Assembly (NCBI GenBank): GCA_026999335.1
Contig: JALTPW010000156.1
Coordinates: 1-5,548, forward strand
Direction of reading: 5' to 3'
Origin: Chromatiales bacterium
GTDB taxonomy: Bacteria > Pseudomonadota > Gammaproteobacteria > SZUA-152
Length of the DNA: 5,548 bases
The notes under the pieces were generated by a model, which ran no database searches, was not told the DNA's origin, and worked only from the letters and a program-made list of their open reading frames with translations. Shown here piece by piece: positions 1 to 5,067 of this stretch (position 1 is its first letter; each line of letters begins with the position of its first letter). The position numbers and the translations under genes are program-made.

Positions 1-585
1 ATTGCCATCATAATAGGGATGAATTGTTGCAAACTGGTAATGGGCAATGGCGGCTATAATAGGCACAGGTAGCTCTGCTTTGCTGGCTTCCCCGTTTATC
101 CAGCCGATTAAATCCAGCATAAGCGCCGATACATCTCTGGCTTCTGGCGGCATATAAACAATAGAACCGCTCGCACTGTCTTTAATCACGTTCTGACCAT
201 CGCGATACGATGAGGGACGCTTTTTTCCCTCCATAACTAATCCGTGCAGGGTTTGAACATTGCGCTCATTAATTTTGACTGTTTTGGTTTTTATAAGCGC
301 ATCGAGGTAGTCCAATGCTTGGTAATAGTTTTTAACCTCCCTTTCATCGCGCTCTCGATTAGGGAATGTTCCGCCATGCAGCACATCTTCCACCTGCTCC
401 TGCGTCAAGCGGTTGCCTTCGATCTGTGTAGAATAATGCGTAGAAATGAGGCGCGCGGATTCGCGCAGCGAGGTGAGTACCGGCACGGTTATCGGCAAGC
501 TGGAAACAGCCTGACGAGAAGCCTCAATATCCATCAGTAATTTTGTGAGGGCTGCTGTTATCTGAAAATTAGGCGTAAACACCAT
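1..585 (-). CDS. Fic-domain protein (putative AMPylase), N-terminal 195 residues, cut by the window edge
   Basis: Fic proteins usually transfer AMP from ATP to a hydroxyl side chain of a target protein in the cytoplasm; many sit in toxin-antitoxin or accessory loci. Translating the minus strand from ATG at 585 gives an open frame to the edge. Seen: an inhibitory motif STQIEGN with S52, E56 and G57, matching (S/T)xxxE(G/N); a YRDGQNVI stretch (about 127-134); a flap-like segment VYMPPEA (143-149); and at the edge HPYYDGN (189-195), the first part of the HPFxDGNGRxxR catalytic motif with H189 as catalytic base and Phe replaced by Tyr. The N-terminal position of the inhibitory motif makes it a class II (intramolecularly inhibited) Fic protein by family knowledge. 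An in-frame TGA directly precedes the ATG, so no earlier start exists; the Shine-Dalgarno is weak. It is transcribed away from the other genes. The rest of the catalytic loop and any C-terminal winged helix lie outside. Target unknown. Confidence 0.93.
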   Translation of the reverse strand, partial: MVFTPNFQITAALTKLLMDIEASRQAVSSLPITVPVLTSLRESARLISTHYSTQIEGNRLTQEQVEDVLHGGTFPNRERDEREVKNYYQALDYLDALIKTKTVKINERNVQTLHGLVMEGKKRPSSYRDGQNVIKDSASGSIVYMPPEARDVSALMLDLIGWINGEASKAELPVPIIAAIAHYQFATIHPYYDGN

Positions 586-615
586 TCAATCTGCTTTATG
601 TTTATGATGCTAATC

Positions 616-644
616 ATTCTAGCAAAATTCGAATAAACTTCCAA
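616..644 (-). promoter_or_regulatory. Putative extended -10 promoter of the Fic gene
   Basis: Read on the minus strand: -35 TTGGAA (plus-strand 639-644, 4 of 6 to TTGACA), a 17-bp spacer, and -10 TAGAAT (616-621, 5 of 6 to TATAAT) preceded by TGC, which gives the extended -10 form TGnTAnAAT. Transcription would begin near 609, leaving a 5' leader of roughly 25 nt before the ATG at 585. The spacing and position are what a sigma-70 promoter for this gene should show. No start site has been mapped. Confidence 0.6.
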
Positions 645-669
645 TAACATTCCAACAAGATTCTTGCTA
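620..669. repeat. Inverted and direct repeats around the Fic promoter, possible operator
   Basis: An imperfect inverted repeat has arms TAGCAAAATTC (620-630) and GATTCTTGCTA (659-669), 9 of 11 positions matching, enclosing the -35 box. Inside it are an 11-nt palindrome CAAGA-T-TCTTG (656-666) and a TTCCAA direct repeat at 639-644 and 650-655, one helical turn apart. Such symmetry across a promoter is typical of repressor sites, for example of a partner antitoxin or autoregulator, but the stretch is AT-rich and chance similarity is possible. Confidence 0.3.
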
Positions 670-725
670 ATTAGTGCCCACACGGAAATCATCTAACCTC
701 ATGATTTAATATAAAAACCACTCCA

Positions 726-963
726 TTCCTGGTTCATTTTGGCGAAGTCAATATTGCCGATATCCACATCGATGCACGTTCTCGCGATGATGTCCCGGCC
801 ATCCTCAAGGAATTGCAATATATTTACACCCATAAATGCCGCACGAAAATAACCTGGCGAAACATTACCAACGCGCTGTGATTATTTTGTGGTTGAAACG
901 GATATGCATTATCCAACCGATATCAACCTGTTATGGGATGCGATGTGCAAAATCATTGACTAA
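726..963 (+). pseudogene. Decayed transposase with internal deletion (ISNCY/IS5-like family)
   Basis: Two fragments of one transposase type can be read in different frames. Fragment A, frame starting at 726, reads HFGEVNIADIHIDARSRDDV followed by PAILKELQYIYT (about 735-830) and ends at TGA 879-881. The SRDD(I/V)PA.LK.LQ.IY pattern is the N-terminus of a transposase family I recall as ISNCY or IS5-like. Fragment B, frame from about 835 to TAA 961-963, reads KPGE-like PGETLPTRCDYFVVETDMHY then PTDINLLWDAMCKIID; the VVETD.HYPTD.NLLWDA block is a later part of the same family. The 'AAR K-stop PGE' at 838-861 looks like AKKPGE with AAA changed to TAA. So the middle, roughly a hundred residues by memory of the family, is missing between about 831 and 837, and the C-terminal part is absent. 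No usable start codon is visible. Family name is recalled, not searched. Confidence 0.72.
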
Positions 964-967
964 ACAA

Positions 968-987
968 CCACTGGCTAAAGCCGGTGG
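968..987. repeat. GC-rich hairpin resembling an IS200/IS605 end
   Basis: CCACTGGC and GCCGGTGG form an 8-bp stem with one T-G wobble around the loop TAAA. Flanking AA (966-967) could also pair with TT (989-990) past one bulged base. Short hairpins with a 'GGCTAAAGCC' or 'GGCTTTAGCC' core are characteristic of the subterminal ends of IS200/IS605-family elements. It begins immediately after the stop that ends the transposase remnant, so it may mark an insertion into it. No tnpA or tnpB coding sequence is present in the window. A transcription terminator is less likely, since no U-run follows directly (CTTAAACCTTTT). Confidence 0.4.
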
Positions 988-1083
988 CTTAAACCTTTTG
1001 ATGGAAAATAAACACCTCATTTTCCAAGCATGCATGGAAATGTGTATTGCACATCACCAAACTCAATAATGAACTTCTTATTG

Positions 1084-1092
1084 TTATACACA
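1084..1092 (+). promoter_or_regulatory. Single DnaA-box-like nonamer
   Basis: TTATACACA matches the DnaA box consensus TTATNCACA exactly. It stands alone, with no second perfect box seen nearby and no origin-type gene context, so an origin is not supported. It could be a regulatory DnaA site upstream of the operon or a chance match in AT-rich DNA. Confidence 0.25.
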
Positions 1093-1104
1093 GTTATAGG
1101 TATT

Positions 1105-1126
1105 TTTAGAGTGTAAACCCTCTAAA
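1105..1126. repeat. Perfect 7-bp inverted repeat, operator or weak stem-loop
   Basis: TTTAGAG (1105-1111) and CTCTAAA (1120-1126) are perfect reverse complements around an 8-nt spacer. The right arm overlaps the palindrome AAATGCATTT (1124-1133), and the heptamer AAATGCA recurs at 1154-1160, exactly 30 bp downstream. The stem is AT-rich and followed by a T-run (1131-1135), so it could act as a weak terminator or as a protein-binding site upstream of the operon. Confidence 0.35.
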
Positions 1127-1157
1127 TGCATTTTTATTGACGGACTACGCTTGAAAT

Positions 1158-1181
1158 GCAGGACGAAACACCACCTCCTGC
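1158..1181. repeat. 6-bp inverted repeat in the operon's upstream region
   Basis: GCAGGA (1158-1163) and TCCTGC (1176-1181) pair perfectly around a 12-nt loop that is rich in A and C. In a transcript this would be a moderate stem-loop about 140 nt upstream of the operon's first start codon. A short stem with a long loop can arise by chance. Confidence 0.25.
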
Positions 1182-1194
1182 GCTCTCATTTATC

Positions 1195-1239
1195 AAACTT
1201 TAATGTCAAAGCCATGAAACTTTCATGACAGCACGTCAT
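1195..1239. promoter_or_regulatory. Operator-like cluster of direct and inverted repeats
   Basis: Three symmetries overlap in 45 bp. A direct repeat AAACTTTAATGTCA (1195-1208) and AAACTTTCATGACA (1217-1230) matches at 12 of 14 positions with a 22-bp step, about two helical turns. CATGAAA-C-TTTCATG (1213-1227) is a perfect palindrome with a 1-nt centre. ATGAC-N5-GTCAT (1225-1239) is a further perfect inverted repeat sharing the right arm. Same-face repeats of this kind are usual for dimeric transcription regulators, and the site lies about 80-120 bp before the operon start. The regulator is unknown. Confidence 0.4.
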
Positions 1240-1304
1240 AGTTTAAACAAACTAACACCAAACAGCAGCCGTACTGACCATTCCATAACAGCATATAGTG
1301 CAAG

Positions 1305-1310
1305 AAGGAG
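1305..1310 (+). promoter_or_regulatory. Shine-Dalgarno that decides the first operon start
   Basis: AAGGAG, within AGAAGGAG (1303-1310), lies 7 nt before the ATG at 1318. The frame is also open back to an ATG at 1225, but that codon has no Shine-Dalgarno and lies inside the repeat cluster, so 1318 is the preferred start. Confidence 0.8.
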
Positions 1311-1317
1311 CGCCTCT

Positions 1318-2577
1318 ATGACCCAAGCGATCTTGCAACTCCCCCTAGCGTCATCGAAAAGGCCGGTACGATGCGTTAATGCTGGAGCACGCAAACTTCG
1401 CATCGCCCTATATTCCCACGATACCATGGGAATGGGACACATGAGGCGTAACCTGATGATCAGTCAGGCTCTGTCTTATTCCAACCTGCAAACCAATATT
1501 TTAATGATCACAGGTGCACGCCAAGCCAGCGCTGCCCAAATGCCGCCGGGGGTCGATTGCATCACACTGCCGTCTTTGCGCAAGGAAGGTAATGGTAATT
1601 ACCTGCCCCGCTCGCTGGATATTCCGGTGGAAGATTTAAAAGGAATTCGTACGCAAATGATCCGTGCCTCAATCGCCGCCTTCGAGCCGGATATATTTAT
1701 TGTCGACAACGTACCTCGTGGCGCGCTCAATGAACTGGACACAACGTTGCGGGACATCCGCCGACAGAATCAAACCTATTGTGTGCTGGGTTTACGGGAC
1801 GTGCTTGACGAGCCTGAGCAGGTGAAAACTGAATGGCGCAAGGCCGGCAACGAGGAAGTAATCAACAAATTTTACGACAAAATATGGATTTACGGTGATC
1901 CAAATGTTTTCGATGCCGTGCGCGAATATAAAATGACCCGCGATATTGCCAATAAGGTGAGCTATACCGGTTATTTCGATCGTCGCATTCGTTTTGAACA
2001 ACACACTGAGCACACGACAAAACCCAGTCGCAGTGAATTTAATCTTCCCGGTGGCCGTTTCGTTTTATGTATGGCGGGTGGCGGCCAGGACGGCGCGCCT
2101 TTAACCAAGATATTTGCTCGCGCCACATTCCCTGCGGACATGTTCGGGGTCATCGTCACCGGCCCGTTCATGCCGCCTGAAATGAAAGCCGAACTCCATC
2201 ATATGGCCACCTCACGCACCAACCTGAAGGTGCTGGAGTTCGTAAACAAACCAACATTCCTGATTCATCAAGCCGACTATGTGGTTGCCATGGGCGGTTA
2301 TAACGTCGTCTCGGAAATCCTGTCGTTCGAAAAACATGCGCTCATCGTTCCCCGAACCACCCCTCGCCATGAACAACGACTCCGCGCCGAACGCCTTAAA
2401 GCCCTGGGGATTATCGATGTCATCCTGCCTGACCAGCTCACTCCGAAGGGACTCTCGGCATGGATGGAAAATGCCAGCCGGTATCCAAGCGCACCTTCGG
2501 TGCATGCCCAAATAGATTTTGCTGGCTTGTCCCGATTACCTGCCCTGGTCAACGAAATCTGTCAAATTAAACAATAG
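1318..2577 (+). CDS. Predicted glycosyltransferase, MurG/GT-B-like (COG4671 type), 419 aa
   Basis: Likely moves a sugar from a nucleotide-sugar donor to a lipid, glycan or small-molecule acceptor, as a soluble or membrane-associated cytoplasmic enzyme. Residues 27-45 begin the N-terminal Rossmann domain, LRIALYSHDTMGMGHMRRN, with the GxGH loop at 38-41 and R43/R44, as in MurG-like enzymes. A VDNVPRGALNEL segment and the block CVLGLRDVLDEP are features I associate with the COG4671 'predicted glycosyl transferase' group. The C-terminal domain starts near 248 with FVLCMAGGGQDG (glycine-rich AGGGQDG at 253-259), then MGGYNVVSEIL (325-335) and PRHEQRLRAERL (349-360), the donor-binding part with E352/Q353 typical of GT28/UDP-sugar enzymes. 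No signal peptide or membrane segment. Start chosen from the AAGGAG site; the 31-residue extension from 1225 is Ser/Thr-rich, precedes the conserved domain and lacks a Shine-Dalgarno. First gene of the operon, 19 bp before the next. Donor and acceptor unknown. Confidence 0.9.
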   Translation: MTQAILQLPLASSKRPVRCVNAGARKLRIALYSHDTMGMGHMRRNLMISQALSYSNLQTNILMITGARQASAAQMPPGVDCITLPSLRKEGNGNYLPRSLDIPVEDLKGIRTQMIRASIAAFEPDIFIVDNVPRGALNELDTTLRDIRRQNQTYCVLGLRDVLDEPEQVKTEWRKAGNEEVINKFYDKIWIYGDPNVFDAVREYKMTRDIANKVSYTGYFDRRIRFEQHTEHTTKPSRSEFNLPGGRFVLCMAGGGQDGAPLTKIFARATFPADMFGVIVTGPFMPPEMKAELHHMATSRTNLKVLEFVNKPTFLIHQADYVVAMGGYNVVSEILSFEKHALIVPRTTPRHEQRLRAERLKALGIIDVILPDQLTPKGLSAWMENASRYPSAPSVHAQIDFAGLSRLPALVNEICQIKQ

Positions 2578-2596
2578 CCCATAGGGGGCCATTATC

Positions 2597-3838
2597 ATGC
2601 CTGTTTATTCCTGTACACCACGCATTGGCTATGTAGTAAAGCGGTATCCACGCTACTCGGAAACATTCATCGTCAATGAAATCCTCGCGCACGAGAAAGC
2701 AGGGCTGTCGTTGGACATTTTCGCCCTGCGTCAATCTTGCGACACTCACTTTCAGAATACCATCGCCAGTGTGCGAGCACCGGTCACCTATCTGTCTGCG
2801 CCGAATGTGCTCAGCGCTGGTGAATTCTGGGACGAACTTATGACCACAGTGAAAAACCTGCCGGGCCGGGCAAGCGGCCTCAACGCAGCGCGGGATGAAA
2901 CGGCGCGGGACGTTTATCAAGCGGCATTGCTGGCCCGACAGGCACGAGAAAAAGGCATTGAACATTTACATGCCCATTTCGCTACCTCGGCGACGACGGT
3001 TGCCCGCCTGGCCTCACTGTTTGCCGGATTAACATATTCGTTTACCGCCCACGCCAAAGACATTTTTCATGAGAGCGTAAAGAACGACGATCTACAGATA
3101 AAAATTCAAGATGCCCTATCGGTCATCACTGTCAGCGATTACAACGTGGATTTTCTACAAGACAAATTCGGCAATTCCGCCAGCAACGTTCAGCGCATCT
3201 ACAATGGCCTCGATTTATCCTGTTTGCCCTATTCAGATCCCAAAAATCGACCGCCTCGCATTGTTGCCATTGGTCGTTTAATCGAGAAAAAAGGCTTCTC
3301 TGATTTAATCGCCGCCTGTACTGAACTGCAGATACGAGATATCGACTTTGAATGCCAGATTATCGGTGGCGGCCCTCTGTTGGACATGTTCAATGCAGAC
3401 ATTCATCGACGCGGCTTGAAAAATAAAGTGAAGACGTTGGGGCCATTACCGCAAAGAGAAGTCATCGCCAGCCTGCAACAAGCCGCTGTATTCGCCGCTC
3501 CATGCGTTGTCGGTGCTGATGGCAACCGTGATGGCTTACCCACCGTATTGCTTGAAGCCATGGCCTTGGGTGTGCCGTGCATCTCAACCGCTGTCACTGG
3601 CATCCCGGAAGCCATCAAGCACGACCACACCGGCCTCATCGTGCCGCAAAAGAATGTCGCGGCTCTCACTCAAGGGCTAGAGTATTTATTAAGCCATCCA
3701 CAAGAGCGCACACGGCTTGCACAACAGGCTCGCCGATTGATTGAGCACGCCTTCGATATTCATCAAAACACGGCTGTGTTGCGCTCCGTCTTCGATCACG
3801 CCACATCCAGAACACTTAATTGCCAAAAGGTGGGATAA
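2597..3838 (+). CDS. GT4-family glycosyltransferase, WcaL-like, 413 aa
   Basis: A retaining GT-B glycosyltransferase expected to add a sugar to a growing polysaccharide or glycolipid on the cytoplasmic face of the membrane. N-terminal domain: GYVVKRYPRYSETFIVNEI (11-29) matches the start of WcaL-type colanic-acid/exopolysaccharide enzymes (P-x-x-SETFI.NEI), followed by HLHAHFATSA (123-132) and FTAHAKDIF (149-157). C-terminal GT4 domain: AIGRLIEKKGF (224-234), with R227 and K232 in the places of the phosphate-binding Arg and Lys, a QIIGGGP turn, and DGLPTVLLEAMALGVP (312-327). In this EX7E motif the second Glu, E320, is kept but the first is Asp (D312). Length is normal for the family. Shine-Dalgarno AGGGGG (2583-2588) lies 8 nt before the ATG. 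The stop overlaps the next start by one base. It could act on a different sugar from WcaL; the specificity cannot be read here. Confidence 0.93.
   Translation: MPVYSCTPRIGYVVKRYPRYSETFIVNEILAHEKAGLSLDIFALRQSCDTHFQNTIASVRAPVTYLSAPNVLSAGEFWDELMTTVKNLPGRASGLNAARDETARDVYQAALLARQAREKGIEHLHAHFATSATTVARLASLFAGLTYSFTAHAKDIFHESVKNDDLQIKIQDALSVITVSDYNVDFLQDKFGNSASNVQRIYNGLDLSCLPYSDPKNRPPRIVAIGRLIEKKGFSDLIAACTELQIRDIDFECQIIGGGPLLDMFNADIHRRGLKNKVKTLGPLPQREVIASLQQAAVFAAPCVVGADGNRDGLPTVLLEAMALGVPCISTAVTGIPEAIKHDHTGLIVPQKNVAALTQGLEYLLSHPQERTRLAQQARRLIEHAFDIHQNTAVLRSVFDHATSRTLNCQKVG
3827..3832 (+). promoter_or_regulatory. Shine-Dalgarno at the TAATG junction, fixes the third gene's start
   Basis: AAGGTG lies 5 nt before the ATG at 3838. 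The stop TAA of the previous gene (3836-3838) shares its last A with this ATG, so translation of the two is probably coupled. A TTG at 3820 is in frame but sits upstream of this site, and the family's usual MKIAYI start begins at the ATG. Confidence 0.75.
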
Positions 3839-5040
3839 TGAAAATTGCCTATATCTGTGCCGATTTTGGCGTGCCGGTTTTCGGCTACAAGGGATGCTCG
3901 ATACATGTCCAAGAAGTTGTTCGCGCCTTTTTGAACCAGGGAGCGGATATGACACTCTTTACCCCGCGCGCCGGCGGCAAACCCCCATCCGACCTGCAAG
4001 GCGTGACGTTGATCCAGTTGCCTGCTGCCGCCTCCAAGGATCCCCGTCAACGAGAAATATTCTCCCAAAATCTCAACAAACACATCGCCACAGCACTGGC
4101 TAAGGCTGGCCCTTTCGACATGATCTACGAACGCTATTCGCTTTGGAGCCATGCGGCCATGGAGTTTGCCCAAACTCACGCACTGCCGGGCATTTTGGAA
4201 GTCAATGCGCCACTGATCGAAGAACAAAGCCGCCACCGCCAACTTTTCAATCGAGCTGAGGCCGAACATAAATCCCGCCGGGCTTTTGCTGCCGCATCGA
4301 CACTGGTCGCGGTATCCGACCAAGTCGCCAATTATTTGGATACCTATAGCGAGACCTGTGGACGTATTCATACCATCAGCAATGGCGTCAATCCCGCACG
4401 CTTTCAATGGCCGCCAGCACCCAGGTCAGGAGGGGACTTCACGATTGGTTTTGTCGGTACGCTAAAACCCTGGCACGGGCTTGATGGTTTACTCGAGGCA
4501 TTTGTGCTGCTGCATCGCAGTCACTCCCGGGCTCGGTTGCTGATCGTCGGCGACGGCCCCAAACGTGACGACCTGGAAGAGACGCTGAAATCTCACGGCC
4601 TGGCCGATTTTGCTCACTTTACCGGTGCAGTGGCGCCTGACCGGGTACCTGCGCTGCTGGCCGCGATGGATGTTGCCGTCGCACCCTATCCCCACAGCCC
4701 GGATTTTTATTTTTCGCCTTTAAAGGTACTGGAATACATGGCGGCGGGCCTACCGGTAATCGCCAGCCGCATTGGCCAGCTCACCTCACTCATCCAACAT
4801 GGTCGTAACGGCATACTGTGTCCCCCGGGCCAGCCTGCCGCCCTGGCCGAGGCATTGGAACAACTCATGACGAACCCGGCACTGCGTCAAATATTGGGCA
4901 ACGAAGCCCGCCGTACAGTCGTGCAATGCCATAGCTGGCATTCAGTCACACAGCGGATCCTTAAACTGGCTGGCATTACTACACCAAAACCACAACAACA
5001 AATCAGCCAAACCCGCTTAAGCAGGGCATTCCGGCACTGA
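3838..5040 (+). CDS. GT4-family glycosyltransferase, 400 aa
   Basis: A second retaining GT-B enzyme of the glycosyltransferase group 1/GT4 family, cytoplasmic. The N-terminal domain starts MKIAYICADFGVPVFGYKGC, with the acceptor-side loop GCSIHVQE (19-26), a pattern of the Glycos_transf_4 type (GxSxHV.E), and YERYSLW further on. The link region reads VAVSDQV...ISNGVNPARF. The C-terminal domain begins FVGTLKPWHGLDGLL (205-219), in which GTLK-x-x-HG is a hallmark, then LLIVGDGP and FYFSPLKVLEYMAAGLPVIA (290-309). E299 is the conserved second Glu of the EX7E region; the first is Tyr (Y291), as is usual in the 'SPLK.(F/L)EYMA' subgroup. Normal length, no signal peptide or membrane segment. It differs clearly in subgroup from the preceding gene, so the two likely make different linkages in one pathway. 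The ABC exporter gene begins 27 bp downstream. Sugar and acceptor unknown. Confidence 0.93.
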   Translation: MKIAYICADFGVPVFGYKGCSIHVQEVVRAFLNQGADMTLFTPRAGGKPPSDLQGVTLIQLPAAASKDPRQREIFSQNLNKHIATALAKAGPFDMIYERYSLWSHAAMEFAQTHALPGILEVNAPLIEEQSRHRQLFNRAEAEHKSRRAFAAASTLVAVSDQVANYLDTYSETCGRIHTISNGVNPARFQWPPAPRSGGDFTIGFVGTLKPWHGLDGLLEAFVLLHRSHSRARLLIVGDGPKRDDLEETLKSHGLADFAHFTGAVAPDRVPALLAAMDVAVAPYPHSPDFYFSPLKVLEYMAAGLPVIASRIGQLTSLIQHGRNGILCPPGQPAALAEALEQLMTNPALRQILGNEARRTVVQCHSWHSVTQRILKLAGITTPKPQQQISQTRLSRAFRH

Positions 5041-5067
5041 GGCATAAAGCCACCGGAGGAAAGCACC

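Larger units (their letters stand above)
964..1317. other. Gene-free AT-rich stretch between transposase scar and glycosyltransferase operon
   Basis: I see no supportable protein gene or RNA gene here. It holds, in order: the hairpin at 968-987, a small inverted repeat ATGTG-N5-CACAT at 1040-1054, a DnaA-box-like nonamer at 1084-1092, an inverted repeat at 1105-1126, a palindrome AAATGCATTT at 1124-1133, an inverted repeat at 1158-1181, an operator-like repeat cluster at 1195-1239, and the ribosome binding site at 1305-1310. The operon promoter should lie here, but no pair of -35/-10 boxes with correct spacing stands out: TTGACG at 1137-1142 is a good -35 without a matching -10, and TTTAAT (1199-1204) and TATAGT (1294-1299) are -10-like without a matching -35. 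Confidence 0.6.

Noticed and set aside
244..540. 98-codon plus-strand open frame
   Set aside because: Antisense shadow of the Fic gene, which is strongly supported by motifs on the minus strand.
671..690. GTGCCCACACGGAAA as a left terminal repeat of the transposase element
   Set aside because: The position before the transposase remnant fits, but I found no matching inverted copy downstream, so it cannot be supported.
968..1000. Hairpin as a rho-independent terminator
   Set aside because: The stem is GC-rich but the sequence after it is CTTAAACC before any T-run, and no intact gene ends just upstream.
836..1069. Open frame of 77 codons on the plus strand
   Set aside because: It starts inside the transposase remnant and runs through the hairpin in a third frame; no recognisable domain and no Shine-Dalgarno.
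1137..1165. TTGACG as the -35 box of the operon promoter
   Set aside because: No -10-like hexamer lies 15-19 bp downstream (the spaced positions read GCAGGACG).
1084..1239. Replication origin
   Set aside because: Only one DnaA-box-like site, no iterons of uniform length, and no replication gene nearby.
586..1317. CRISPR array or tRNA gene
   Set aside because: No regularly spaced repeats of 24 nt or longer and no cloverleaf with a T-loop seen on either strand.
2567..2965. 132-codon minus-strand open frame
   Set aside because: Shadow over the start of the WcaL-like gene, with no domain and no Shine-Dalgarno seen.
3796..4407. 203-codon minus-strand open frame
   Set aside because: Antisense to two well-supported glycosyltransferase genes and without recognisable protein features.
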